A program made the position numbers and the translations under genes. A stretch of DNA of 64,000 bases from Botryotinia globosa (lineage: Eukaryota > Ascomycota > Leotiomycetes > Helotiales > Sclerotiniaceae): contig RCSZ01000013.1 in assembly GCA_014898425.1 (NCBI GenBank), positions 992,001-1,056,000 of the forward strand, written 5' to 3'. The notes beneath the pieces were generated by a model that was not told the DNA's origin, did not search any database, and saw only the letters and a program-made list of their open reading frames with translations. Within the stretch, counting starts at the first letter, position 1; each line of letters starts with the position of its first letter. Of the stretch, positions 1 to 12,293 are shown piece after piece.

Positions 1-636
1 GCGCTTGCGCCAACAGCGTCCAAAATCGAGGAATTCGCAACATCTGATAACAAAAAAGACGAGCCAACAGATATTCCGAAAGGCAAGGAAACCCTAAATC
101 AAAACCCCAGTCTTCGTGTAGAAACAGTATCGCAAGCATTTATAGACAGCGAGGTTTTCCCACAACTCAACACAAGAACTGAATCGAAGCGAGTCCATAC
201 TTTAGTAAACATCTTTCACTCACGAGGAATGACGTCCCCATCTTCAGCTCAGCCGTTCTTAGAAAAATGTTCCTCTCCTCTCCAGCCAATCTCAACTCCC
301 AAAAGAGTGGAGACATACACTCCAATTCAAGTTCCGAGAATAGTTACGCCTTCGGGGAAGATTTATAGTCCTGCGCAACTGGAGGAGGATAAGAAAGTTT
401 CGAATCCAATTCAGAGGGTTCAGACGCCGGGAAGTGGGCTGGAGAAGCAGTGTAAAGGTAGAGGTTATTTTAGTGTGAACATGAGTGTGGATGATACGGA
501 TGATGTAGATTTGAGTGGTGATGAGACGGAGATTAGTGAGGGGTTTGGCGAGAAGTTGGAGAGAATGAGGGTGAGTAAGTATTGCTTGATAAACGAAGAG
601 GGGAATAGAACGGGTGAGAATGAAGTAGAGGTATGA
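1..636 (+). CDS. 3' part of an unrecognised protein gene (5' end outside window)
   Basis: The reading frame is open from base 1 to the stop at 634-636, so the gene begins upstream of the window and at least 211 C-terminal residues are visible. An internal ATG at 229 exists, but the 76 codons before it have the same polar composition and no stop, so I treat the CDS as running in from the left. The visible part is rich in Ser, Pro, Thr, Glu and Asp and looks disordered. A segment VTPSGKIYSPAQLEE and an acidic stretch (DDTDDVDLSGDETEISEG) stand out. I recognise no domain and assign no function. The gene is convergent with the PPR gene that ends at 1125. Confidence 0.6.
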   Translation, partial: ALAPTASKIEEFATSDNKKDEPTDIPKGKETLNQNPSLRVETVSQAFIDSEVFPQLNTRTESKRVHTLVNIFHSRGMTSPSSAQPFLEKCSSPLQPISTPKRVETYTPIQVPRIVTPSGKIYSPAQLEEDKKVSNPIQRVQTPGSGLEKQCKGRGYFSVNMSVDDTDDVDLSGDETEISEGFGEKLERMRVSKYCLINEEGNRTGENEVEV

Positions 637-1124
637 ACGGGTCATGGTTTTATAGAGGGGATAGGATGAGTGTATCATTATGACGGGTATTGTTATTGAG
701 TAGAGTATGACTTGACAATCAATGATGCCGAGGAATGTTATTGGTATTGATGGAGTGCGAGAAGAGAGGCATGTCATCGCCAAAATTGAAACACATGGTA
801 ATATTTTTATGTTGATGGTATACAATTCCGGGGAGGATAACACCAGATTGAGTAATCAGATAATTCTCAGAATTTGTCTTTGTAAGACTTAATCCATAAT
901 AAAAGACAAATTCAATTTTACATCGTATCGTCTTTTCTGCGTTTCGCTTGTGAGGTAGATGAATTTTATTGGATATCAATTATTATGGATGATCTGTGGA
1001 TATAATGTATAGGTTGGGTATTTTATAATATGTAAGCTGATAGTGTACAGTATATAACATATGGGGTTCATCTCAGCGATCGTCCTGTGCATCAGGCAAT
1101 GCTGTCCGCCCCGGAAAACTAAAA
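637..1124. other. Convergent intergenic spacer
   Basis: This AT-rich spacer lies between the 3' ends of two converging genes. Short ORFs on the minus strand here are antisense to the upstream gene or AT-rich and show no protein-like features. It presumably holds both 3' UTRs. Confidence 0.5.
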
Positions 1125-3388
1125 TCAGAAACTAGCAGACGTCTCAGTAGTTGGCTTCCTATTTGCAAACGATGCCGGAGCCCCAACATTCGACTTCCTA
1201 TTCGCAAACGGTTGAACACGCGCCGCATATCCCTGAGTAGCAGCAAATGGAGCCAAGCCCCCCTTGACTGCTTTCTTGAATTGCATTTTCGAGAATTCAT
1301 GAGTGCGGCGATCGATAGGCTTTTGAAATTCAGGAGTTTGTTGATCGGTAGGGATTTGGGGTTCTTCATCATCATCTTTGGGCTCGAGCTTGTACTTGAA
1401 GCGGCCTGGATACTTTTTAGATCCGTCTTGCTGTTGTTTGGCACGTTCTTCGTAGGCCATGAGTTTATTTCGACGTGCGTATATCTCAGTGTATGTGTCA
1501 CGGGACACGAGACCTTTATCCATGAGCGTGTCGTAAGCGCCTATGATGCGACGGATAAGGAAGAGGACTTGGTCTTTGAACTCTTGGTTTTGGAAGTGAT
1601 CGTCGGTGACGGTGGGGTTTCCATAGGTGGCGAGAGCACGGAGGTTAAGGTACGAGGGACCTACGCGTTCGAGGGCACGGGAGATTTGTTTGCCTTGTTC
1701 GTATTTGGTAGGTCGGTTGCCGGAAGCTTTGCGGATGAGAGAGGAAGAGACAGCGACGTCCATGTAGGTTACTAGGGCTTTGATGTCTGGAACTGGGAGG
1801 TGCATCTGCATTATATCGAGAATTTTACCGGCGGTGGTGAAGACATTGGGGTTAATTTTGTCCCGAGCGCAAGTACTCATGGCGAGTTGAAAAATTTCAG
1901 GTTTTAAGGCTTCTTTGGGCATTGTTTGTAAAAGTTCCAGGACCTCTCGACTCGATCGGGAGACTCGGAGGATTCTCAGATATCTGTGGTAATTATCCGC
2001 ATCAGGTACAACACTCAGTTCTTTTGTGAAAAGTTGCCAATATTTCGTTGCAGCGTCCTTTTTAGACAATTTTAGTAATGCCTTCATTATCATAGATAAT
2101 GTGTTTGGTCCTGGAGTAGCGTATACATGCGACTTGGGCAATGAAGCCACTGCAGTTCCGTAGCTAGAGAATATGTTTTCAAGATGTTTAGGAGGATCGA
2201 TATTACCGCCTTCTATCTCGGCTGATCCTTTATTATCATTAGGTCTGGATGGCCCTTGTAGTCCCGGTTCGATCTTCTTTCGAGATTTTGTACCTCGCTG
2301 AGGTACTTGACGTCGAATGTTCATTGTCTGCTGAACAAGGGACAAAACATCGTCGATATCTTCTTCTGAGCCCAGTAGTAATGCCCGGCCCATAGCACAG
2401 ACAAGCTCTTCATCGACCATTATATCTCCTTTGCGCCAACGAGTATAAATATCCCCCCACATTCGATGCGCACTAGCTATCATTTTCTCTTTCATTTTTG
2501 AAAGATCCTCTTCAGGCATGTCTCGCTGGCTGATAACCTTCATGCGAAATGCGTTTAGGATGGTCGTGAATGTAAGGTTATCTGGTGCATGATTCCCCTC
2601 AGCAGGCATTTGAGAAGCAATGCCTAACAAAGCCTCCTCTTCACCTGCCCTCGAACAAAGCCTCAGTACTGCATTCATATGAATAGTATTCGGTCGTAAA
2701 CGAGAACCAGCAGAAAGCATCGAGGTGTAAATTGCCAACCCCTTCTCAAAGGCTGGTTTGGTTTGAGGACTCTCACTGCAGCCTTTGAATATAATAGTAT
2801 AGGTTTGCGCATCTGGAAATTGCGCTCTTTTTTTCATCTGTAATTATATGGTCAACAAAAACCTCATCGTATATGACAGAAATAACAAACCTCATTGAAT
2901 GTTTTAAGTGCTGGGTTCAATAGACCCTTACTAAATTGCCATTCAATCAAATGATTCCAACTAACAACACATTCGACATTCTTGCTTGCAGATCGAACAT
3001 AAAGTAATGCCTTCTCAAAATCATCCTGCGAGAGAAGTTTCCGTACGTAGTCGGCGAGCTGCAGTGGATCTTGCAGTTGTTTAAGCTTCCAAATAAATTT
3101 ATTGTCAATTCGTGGATCAATAGCTGCAGGCTTTTTATCTGCAGGTCTCTGTCCCCTCGAATCTAGCCATTCCTGTCTTTTGGCCGTCCTGGTCTTCGTT
3201 GGCTCGGAAGACTCTTCATCTTGTGAAATAGGCTGGTAGGTGTAACTATCAGAATCCGTCGCATTTGTGGCAAATGACCTATAAAGTTGTCTTTGAGGAA
3301 TTATGAGTTGTGAGTTTGCGCTATGAATCGTTGAGTCTCCGATGAGTGCTTGTAGGCATCTCCTGGTACATGCTCGACATGTAAACAT
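1125..3388 (-). CDS. Mitochondrial pentatricopeptide repeat (PPR) protein
   Basis: Two exons on the minus strand: 3388-2891 and 2837-1125, with a 53-bp intron (GTTTGT..CAG, phase 0) between TFNE and MKKRAQFPDAQTY. The product is 736 aa. The first ~45 residues are rich in Arg, Ser and Leu and lack acidic residues, as in a mitochondrial presequence. From about residue 145 there are PPR-like helix pairs (SWNHLIEWQFSKGLLNPALK, then PDAQTYTIIFKGC, RPNTIHMNAVLRLCSRAG, PDNLTFTTILNAF). The C-terminus is basic and Pro/Ala rich. PPR proteins of this kind bind RNA in mitochondrial RNA processing or the small ribosomal subunit; a Ccm1/Dmr1-type role is possible but not shown. The gene is divergent from POL1 across 413 bp. 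Confidence 0.85.
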
Positions 3389-3801
3389 CTTTCAAGTCTA
3401 GATTTATAAGGTCAACTTCCCCTCCATTCTTTCATCATTAAGATACTTTTTTTTGTGGTCGGTTCAACAATAATCCGTACGACTTAGTCATCAAGATCCA
3501 ATTAATTCTCGTGCCGATGATTTACAAGGATTCGCGACTTCCCAACGCGAAAAGTGGTAGGAGCGCGTTAGAATTCCCCTTCTCCAATTTCGCGTATCAA
3601 TCATCCACTCTACGGTTCCAAAATATTGTACCCAGATACATATACACATGCCTACCTACCTACCTACATGTATGAGGAGATCCCAATCCAATTTTTATAA
3701 CTTTCTTCCAGAACATATCTGTACATTTCTCTTCTTTTAATGTTATAAACAATCAAAATTATACCTCGCAACGTCTATCCAAATCCCCCCTCTGATTCAT
3801 A
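3389..3801. promoter_or_regulatory. Divergent promoter of the PPR gene and POL1, with a CGCG cluster
   Basis: The spacer holds four CGCG cores at 3533-3536, 3546-3549, 3564-3567 and 3591-3594; the second sits in ACGCGAAA. ACGCG/CGCGAAA elements are the binding sites of yeast MBF/SBF, which drive S-phase genes including POL1, so a cell-cycle element is plausible for this neighbour. A short CCTA/CTAC run lies near 3650-3668, and a pyrimidine-rich stretch precedes the POL1 ATG. Regulation is inferred, not shown. Confidence 0.45.
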
Positions 3802-6800
3802 ATGTCGAAAGCCGCTTCTGCGCGAGCAAAGTTCGCAGAACTCCGTGCTCTTCGAGAGTCTGGAAAGAAACGTCTCGATACTTACGAAGTACATCAGGGA
3901 GAGGATTTATATGAGGAGGTTGACGAAGAAGGGTACAAGAAAGTCGTGAGAAATCGTTTAGATCAAGATGACTTCGTCATCGACGACAACGGTGAAGGTT
4001 ACGCAGATGATGGCCGTGAAGATTGGGATCGAGATAATAGACGAGGTTACGGAACCGAAAGTGAAGAGGAACTTCCTACGAGGAGCAAAAATGGAAAAGC
4101 TGGTAGGTCTTGGAGGCCCTTAAAATGATTGCACTTCTGACAGTCTCATAGCAAAGAGGAAAAGAGAGGAAGAAAAGGCCAAGAAGGAAAACATGGACAA
4201 AGGCATTAGCAATTATTTCACCAAAGGACCGGCAGCTGCCCAACAAAAGCCAAAGGTAGTTGCGACTAGTCTGATCTGTTTACACATTGCTAATAGTGGC
4301 AGCCTGTCAAAACGAAAGAAGATGATGATTTCTTCGAGGGACTTTTAGTGCAGGTAGATACCAATGTTCCTAGATCAAAAGCCCAGCCTTCGAGAGCTAG
4401 TAGGACACAGGAAAAGAGGAGGACGAGAGCTCTATCCCCATCGCTAAACGAATCTCGACATACGTCAAAAAGACCTAAGGTAGCGGATAGTCGATCCGAC
4501 AATACTGCGGCTGCGCCATCTAGCCCTCCTGTGTATATGGGCGACGACGATGATTTTATGGCAGGAATTGGAGACGATGGTATGCCTATAGATGAACCGC
4601 AGCCTTCATCTCCCGTGGCGAAAGCTGTTGAGAGAAGACTTCATATCAGTGTTAAGGAAGAGGAGGAGGATGAAGACATGATGGAGGTCGCTCAAGCAGA
4701 TGGTATCATAGCTAGCAGCGTCAATATTTCCGGGATCAGGCCTCCGCCTAAGCTGAAGAAGGAGCTATATCCAACACCTACGACTTCATCTCCACCTCGC
4801 GGCCCAATTGACGAAGTGGATGCATCGTCTTGGAACGATGTTACGCAACGATTGAACGTTATGAACAGTAGCCAACCTACGGAAACAACGTCATTTGGGA
4901 AACTCGACTATAACGACGCAATTGAAGAAGATGGAAGCCTTCACATGTTTTGGACTGATTATACTGAGATGCATGGCAATCTGTGTCTTTTTGGCAAGGT
5001 TAAGAACAAGAAGACAGGGACTTTTGTTAGTTGTTTTGTAAAAGTCGATAACGTTCTGAGGAAGCTATTTTTCCTTCCACGACAATACCGCCAACGTAAC
5101 GGTCGGGACACAACTGACGAGGTGGAGATGAAGGACGTCTACGAGGAGGTTGATGACACGATGACCAAAATGAAAGTTGGGATGCACAAAATCAAACCTT
5201 GCACCAGAAAATACGCCTTCGAACTACCCGAAATACCGAAGGAAGGCGAATATCTAAAGTTACTGTATCCCTACTCAAGTAAGTGTAAAATGTATCATGT
5301 AGCTACTCGACTGACCACTCTAGATCATGCATTAAATGCAGACCAGCTAACCGGCTCGACTTTCTCTCATGTTTTTGGGGCAAATACTCCACTCTTTGAA
5401 CAATTCGTTCTCTGGAAGAACATTATGGGTCCATGCTGGTTGAGAATTGAAGATGCTGACTTTGGGGCTCTTAAAAATGCTTCTCACTGCAAATTAGAAG
5501 TTCAGGTTACAAAACCGAATCTAATTACTCCCATCAGCGAATCTGATAATCTCGAAGCGCCACCATTGACTCTGATGAGCATTGCTATGCGCACTGTTTT
5601 CAATGTCAAAGAAAATAAACAAGAAGTTCTCGCAATCAGTGCACGCATTTATCAAAATATCTCGTTAAGCGATACCACTCCACCTGAAAAATTGCCTTGC
5701 CAAACTTTTACTGTCATGCGGCCAAATGGATCGCATTTCCCCATCGGATTCGAGGGCGTGGTTAAACAGCGCTCGATAGGGCTTGTTAAGCTAGTTAAGC
5801 AGGAGAATGAAATTTTGAGCTACTTCCTCGCTCGTTTGGATTCAGTCGATCCAGATGTCCTCGTTGGCCATCAATTAGAAGGCGTTGATTTTAGCATTCT
5901 GCTAAGCCGATTTCAAGCTAGAAAGACTCCACAATGGTCACGAATCGGTCGAATGAGACATAGGCAGTGGCCAAGCTCTATGGGGAAGATGGGCGGAAAC
6001 TTCTTTGCAGAGCGTACGCTAATGTCAGGTCGTTTAATGTGTGACTTGGCCAATGACATGGGAAAATCGACTATGACGAAATGTACATCTTGGACCCTTA
6101 CAGAGATGTGTAGCCTTTACTTGTCAGGTACGAATCGTCGAGAAATCGACAACGAGGCTGCATTGAAGACATGGGCTACCAATAAGGACGGCCTCATGGA
6201 CTATATCAGTCATTGCGAAGCGGATACGTACTTCATTGCAGCTCTTGCCTTGAAGGTTCAGATGCTTCCTTTAACCAAAGTTCTCACTAACTTGGCTGGA
6301 AATTCTTGGGCAAGAACGCTTACCGGTACTCGAGCTGAACGCAACGAATACATTTTGTTACACGAATTCCATCGCAATAAGTATATTTGTCCTGACAAAG
6401 CTGTTTTCAAGGGTAAACAGCAAGTCGAGGAAGAGAATGCCGACGAACAAAGTGGGGATGTGAAGAAGAAGGACAAGTACAAGGGAGGTCTGGTCTTTGA
6501 GCCTGAGAAAGGTCTATACGATAAATTCGTGCTTGTCATGGATTTCAATTCGCTATATCCCAGTATTATCCAGGAATATAACATTTGCTTTACTACTGTT
6601 GATAGGTTGAATCTGGTACGTTCATACTCTTTCCATAGAAGTCATATTTTACTAATACGTATAGTCCAATGACGAGGATCGGGTTCCAGAGGTGCCGAAA
6701 GATCAGGATCAAGGTATCTTGCCTAAACTTATTGCCACACTTGTCAGTCGACGTCGTCAAGTCAAGAGTCTTATGAAAGACAAACATGCAACCTCGGAGC

Positions 6801-8427
6801 AATTGGCGACTTGGGATATTAAACAGTTGGCACTGAAGCTTACTGCTAATTCTATGTACGGTTGTTTGGGTTACACCAAATCTAGATTTTATGCTCGACC
6901 ACTTGCAGTTCTCACGACATACAAGGGTCGTGAGATTCTTCGAAGTACCAAGGATCTGGCTGAGAGCAAATCTTTACAAGTTATTTATGGTGACACAGAT
7001 TCCGTCATGATCAATGCTAACGTGGATAATATCCAAGATGCTCTTGCAGTTGGAAACGACTTCAAGAAGTCTGTCAACGATTTGTACAGGCTACTAGAAA
7101 TTGATATCGATAATGTGTTTAGACGTATTTTACTTCAAGCAAAGAAGAAATACGCTGCCATTAACCTTGTACAGGTCGATGGAAAGTTCATTGACAAGAT
7201 GGAAGTCAAGGGTTTGGATATGAAGCGTCGTGAGTACTGCAACTTGTCGAAGGAAGTTTCATCTCAACTTTTGAATGAAATTCTGTCTGGTGATGATTCT
7301 GAGGCTGTTATCACCCGAATCCACGATTACTTGCGAGAAATTGCGACAAAAATGAGGGAAGGAAATGTTCCTGTTCAAAAGTATACAATCTACACGAAAC
7401 TTGGAAAAGCGCCAAAAGATTATCCTAATGCCGATAATATGCCTCAAGTCCAAGTTGCTTTACGGGAATTGGCCAAGGGGAAACAGGTCCGGAAAGATGA
7501 TGTTATCGCCTACATCGTGACAGGAGAAGGAAAAACATCTGAGAATGCCGCTAAACGTTCATTTACCCCTCAAGATGTATTGAAGCGCGATTCAGGTCTC
7601 AAGCCAGACGTTGAATGGTATCTTTATAAACAAATTTTCCCACCCGTTGAGCGGTTGTGCGCGAACATCTCAGGTACTGATACAGTACGCCTAGCTGATT
7701 GTCTCGGACTTGATGCACGTAAATATAGCATCAATAACAACAACTCGGCTGGCAGCAATGAAGCAGAAATTCACCCCCTCGAGAGTCAAATTGATGATTC
7801 TGTGCGCTTCAAGGATTCAACTCGTCTCACTCTCCGCTGTCGATCATGCAAAGCTGTGTTCGGATTCGAAGGTATACTCAATAGTACGGAGAATTGCTCT
7901 CCGTCCGGTATTATCTGTCGCTGTGGCACCACTCTCTCAACCCTTTCAATCATGACACAACTCGAACATCAAATTCGTCAAGAAACATGTAAATATTATG
8001 AAGGCTGGCTCGTGTGCGATGATCAAGCGTGTGGTAATCGTACCAGACAGATGAGTGTTTACGGTCATAGATGCTTGGGACCAAAGGGGTTGGCTCAAGG
8101 ATGTTTGGGCAAAATGCGATATGAATACACGGAGAAAATGATGTATAATCAATTGCTTTACTTTGCCAGTTTATTTGATGTGGATAAGGCAAAGAGCAAT
8201 GCTAGGGGTACGGAGAAAGGTGAGCCTTCTTTTACTTTCCTATCTTGAAAGGACTTCGTGAGACAGAAACTAATATGAAAATAGAACTCGTTTCAGCATT
8301 AGCAGAGCATAACCGAGTCAGATTCGGTACGCTAAAAGGTGTTGTGGAGAAATATCTAGATAAATGTGGTAGGCAGTGGGTTGCAATGGATACTCTATTT
8401 GGAAAATTAGGTTTCTCGGCTATGTGA
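3802..8427 (+). CDS. POL1: DNA polymerase alpha catalytic subunit
   Basis: This is the replicative B-family polymerase that works with primase to start Okazaki fragments in the nucleus. Exons as I read them: 3802-4102, 4152-4255, 4303-5278, 5324-6615, 6665-8219, 8285-8427, giving 1456 aa, the usual fungal length. The N-terminus has the pol-alpha N-domain ([20 protein letters not shown]) and an ISNYF element near residue 120. Polymerase motifs are [10 protein letters not shown] (~867-876), [13 protein letters not shown] (~948) and YGDTDSVM (~999). The C-terminus carries two Cys clusters (CRSC..CRCG; CDDQAC..HRC..GC) for zinc or Fe-S binding. The 45-bp intron 5279-5323 is in frame without stops; removing it gives [18 protein letters not shown], which fits the family better than the 15-residue insertion. 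The acceptor of intron 2 could be 4296 instead of 4302. Confidence 0.95.
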
Positions 8428-11042
8428 GTTGGATAGATGGTTGGAGGGTACAGGATTAGGTTTGTTGGTATATGTAATGAATTGATGGGTGCATGACTGC
8501 ATGGGAGTTGGGTATAATCATGTGTTTTGACACTGGAGGGGGCGTTTGTAGTGTAGGGATTTCATGATTGAATATCAGCATCTTTTTCACTTCTGAAGCG
8601 AGTCTTCCCCAAGGCCGCCTCTAACAATCTGAGAGTTTTTGTGATCTATGGATAGACAAGTACCACCAAAAATGACCCCTACAACCCGAGTCTAATGTCA
8701 AGAATCTAGCAAATGAAAGTAGAAGAAATGAAGATGATAAATAATAAGCTTCCAACTCCATCTCACTCTAGACAGTGGTGATGGAATAGTTCGAATCTTT
8801 CTTTCTTGACGCCCAAAATCTATTCATTCTTAACGTTAGAGGGGCAGGAAGCATTGCATGAAATCGAGGTAAGTTTTCACAGCCTCAAGATCTCAAAGCT
8901 AGCCTTCGGAAATGTAGGAGTAGATTACAGTCAATGGAATGAGCAGCGTTGGCATTCGATTGGTCATTAAGATTGAGAAATGTGTTGGGACGAGAGGACT
9001 TTGGAAGAAAGAGAATTGTGTGGTGTAGGTCGCGGTTTAAGTGATTATGTGGTTGTGATGGTATCTCTATTTCTGGTTCCTGTCTGGTTTCAATTAGATG
9101 TAGAGTATCTGTTCGTCTCTTCTGAGCCTTCTGAATGTGGATGAATAAAAATATTCTTCATGATCTAGACTCTATTTCCGTATTTCAAAGTTGGACGTGA
9201 TTCTAAAAATCTTCATGAGTTAGACTTGCAGCTTGAGTCGATTGCATCTAGAGAAGATGTATCTGCTGCGTTTTCGCATTGGGTATCGTCTCTGGCGTTA
9301 TACTCGAGGCTTTGTGCCCACAGACGCGTCATCATATCAATTGATCAGTTGGTGGGTATGTTTATTGTATATTCGCGGGTCTTATGGTATGATTCGCGCA
9401 ATGGATCGTATTGATGGAGAATATAAGGGGAGGAACGGGGGGCTACACTATCCAGTTGATGGCTTCGAATCAGGCCTGCTAAAACGGGGTCGAGAGAGCT
9501 CTTTTCTGAGAAAACAGTAATCGATGAGTTGGTATCGAATATTCACTGATGCACTACTCTACTGATGCTCATGCTAGATAGATCATCCGTCATGAAGATG
9601 TCAAATATGTAAAAAAAAGGTTTACATGCATCTTTAATTCAAAAACTTTTCAAGTATAAAATCGAAATACGAATCCATGATATCGACAGGATGATATAAA
9701 GCCCATAGTATTATAATAAGATCTAAATCCTGATCACATGCAGGAAGGAAAGGTATTCCTCCGACTCGCTGCCCAGAAAATTGCATAGATGTGTATGTAG
9801 AGCAGATCCCCTATGCAACTACATTGTCAGAGAGAGAATAACCTATAGTCTATAAACACGATGACAAGAAACGAATGACGGTGAAGACCTGAAAACAACG
9901 ACAATAGGAACAGCAATTCACACAACAATAGCAATACACCATCAACCTCCATAAACTAAACAAGAAATTCGAACTTGATAGATTTGGACTATAACAACAA
10001 TGGCAGGAACAATCTTAATTTACAAATGGGTAAAACCATCAACACACTTCTCATCCCCCAGAATTTTCCGTTTCCGCCAGGGACGTGTGGTATTTGAGAG
10101 GAAATGTATGGTCGGGTGGAGTTGTTATATACCTGGTACTTACATTGAAGTTTTCTGGTTGTATTTTCGAGGATTGGGGAGAGGGGAAGGTTGGGAAGGG
10201 AGGGGGTTCACTTCCGTGCTCTGTTTATAGGTATGCGTTTATTGTCTTGCAGAGGTTGGACACTTGCGGGTGGGTATATAAGACGTGGTGCTGCTTGTTA
10301 GGTTCGAGAATATGATACGACAAGCCTTTGGAATCTGGAGTTAGGGATGGAGAACAAGAGTGTGCCATGACGTCCCTTTTTGAGCTCCGCTCTTGAATGG
10401 CTGTTGGAGTTGGAGCAAGAGTAGATAGACCATGCGAGTTGGAGTCATGGTTCCAACATATCTCGTCGTTTTACGCCTCTCACTGTGAATCATGGATGTG
10501 TATGTGGCATATTCGGTTGGATAGGAATGGCAGTGATGAAAATCGAGTAATGATAGTAGATTGACAATGATGGTATGTTTGTTGAATATTCCAGAAACTT
10601 GAGAGATCAGGTGTTTAGAGTGAGCACTTGCAGCGCTCTCCAAGCTTTGGAATAGGGTCACTCCTTAGTTCCGTGGGGGACTACCTATGCTTATAGATTT
10701 GAAGAGAAAAGGATAGATGAGTGGTTCATGGGTACTTGTAGTGAAGCCATCTGAGGCGGAAGGGTGAACAATAGAGGTGTAAAAACAGGCGCATAATATG
10801 AACATGTAGAATCAGAGGGATTAGTTTGTGATTTCAAAATACCATTGCTCCACTGCTCCAACCCCCTATCATGCTATATTAAAGTACTAACTCCATACAC
10901 CACTCCATAAAATATGACCAATCCTTAACACCATACCATCTAAGACTCCACGCCATGCATCAAAATGCCACGATCACGACCAGCGTCAGATATTCACAGT
11001 CAGTCCAAAATACATATCTCCCCCTTTCCCTTTCCCTTGCAA
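8428..11042. other. Long intergenic region without a recognisable gene
   Basis: This 2.6-kb stretch lies between the converging ends of POL1 and MSO1. Only short ORFs occur (for example 9226-9520 and 10000-10315 on +, 10341-10661 on -), none with recognisable motifs or a convincing intron pattern. An untranslated or non-coding transcript cannot be excluded. Confidence 0.4.
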
Positions 11043-11735
11043 TCATCTCCCCGACCTAGGTCCATTAGGTAAACCCGGTCTCCTTCCCGCTCCCGGTCCT
11101 CCACTGGGTAATCCCATCACCCTCCTCGGCGCCGGTGGTTCATACCCCCCACCCCCAAACTCCGCCTCATTCGAAGCCCACGGGCTCGCCGCCGCCATAA
11201 ACGGTTTGTCTCCTCCCGAATCATAGCTCGCATCACCCCCTGACGCACCCGCATTAGTATTCATCGCGCTGCCCTTCGATCTCCCCATCTTCAATCTATC
11301 TCGCGCAGATAAACTACCCGTTGCGCCTGCACCCTGTTGACTCGCGAAAGGACTCTGAGTGCGAGCCGGACCCGCTGTTCCTCTTGCGGTGCGCAAACTT
11401 CCTGGTGGTGGCGAAGGCGCATTTGTTCTTCCTGTCGCGCCGCCGAAAAGACTGTTTAATCCTTGTGAGCCACCTGGTGTAGAAGGCGCTTGACCGTATG
11501 TCGAACCGACGGGTTGGGTATACATTGGTTGGACGACAGGAGCAGGTGCTGGACCGCGTGGATCGGGGGGAAGCCACGCTGGTAGATTTTGTTTCTTTTC
11601 TTGAAGATAATAGGTGCGCATTACGCGGCAGAGATAGGTGTCATCTTCTGTATCGCCGTCGGCTTCGCCTTGGAATATGTTTTGTCGGATCGAGCTTACT
11701 TTGGAGGTAAGAGAGTTAAGATAGGAGGAGTACAT
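11043..11735 (-). CDS. MSO1: Mso1-like Sec1-binding protein of exocytosis
   Basis: Single-exon gene of 230 aa. The first ~60 residues match the Mso1 Sec1-binding domain: SYLNSLTSKVSSIRQNIF, then ADGDTEDDTYLCRVMRTYY and LPAWLPPDPRGP. In yeast Mso1 binds the SM protein Sec1 and helps SNARE-mediated vesicle fusion at growth sites, and this N-terminal region does the binding. The rest is low complexity (Gly, Pro, Ser, Ala), with a short more ordered patch SARDRLKMGRSKGSAM that is typical of filamentous-fungal members. The ATG at 11735 directly starts the conserved region, which supports this start. It lies downstream of MAK16 on the same strand, 558 bp away; there is no sign of co-transcription. 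Confidence 0.85.
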   Translation of the reverse strand: MYSSYLNSLTSKVSSIRQNIFQGEADGDTEDDTYLCRVMRTYYLQEKKQNLPAWLPPDPRGPAPAPVVQPMYTQPVGSTYGQAPSTPGGSQGLNSLFGGATGRTNAPSPPPGSLRTARGTAGPARTQSPFASQQGAGATGSLSARDRLKMGRSKGSAMNTNAGASGGDASYDSGGDKPFMAAASPWASNEAEFGGGGYEPPAPRRVMGLPSGGPGAGRRPGLPNGPRSGR

Positions 11736-12293
11736 TGTGTTGATTTAAGGACCGCTGTTGGACCTGTGATGGCTAAGGTTGTATGTCGCAATTGAAGTTG
11801 GTTGGTATGCGGTGATTCACCGACAATAAATGGAGAGAATTTGTTGTTCTTGTTTCGAAAGTATGGCTGGTCTTTATTTATCGTGTTTCGTAGAAAGGCG
11901 TCGCAAATTAGTTATGAAGTTATGAATTTATGGAGAGTAGGTATTAAGTTGAAACTTTCAAGGTTTCGTTGCAAGATAGAGAGAGAGATCTGACCCCACC
12001 ACGCCAAAAGATGAGACTAAAAGGAGGCCGATGAAAGAGCCACTGATGGTACCAGGGCGGTATTAAAATTGATATGGAATTAATCACAATAAATTAATTA
12101 GTCAATAATTCATTTGATTCTTTCTTCCAGAGATTGTTCTTGAATTTCGCTTGCTTTGACATACATAGCCAAACCAAGTAAGAAAGCTGTCTACAGTACT
12201 ATAAATTAACAGCTATTTTTGAGGGACCAAGAGCACCAACACCTATAAAGAACTCCCAACCCCAGGTATAATGAAAGTCCATGCATTCCCAGA
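11736..12293. other. Spacer between MAK16 3' end and MSO1 5' end
   Basis: AT-rich spacer that must contain the MAK16 terminator and MSO1 promoter. Short ORFs on the + strand (11802-11993) show no protein features. I see no repeat or RNA gene. Confidence 0.4.

Noticed and set aside
8428..11042. Search for a gene with many introns in the POL1-MSO1 spacer
   Set aside because: The ATG at 10000 and the ORFs around it show no conserved text, and no set of splice sites produced one.
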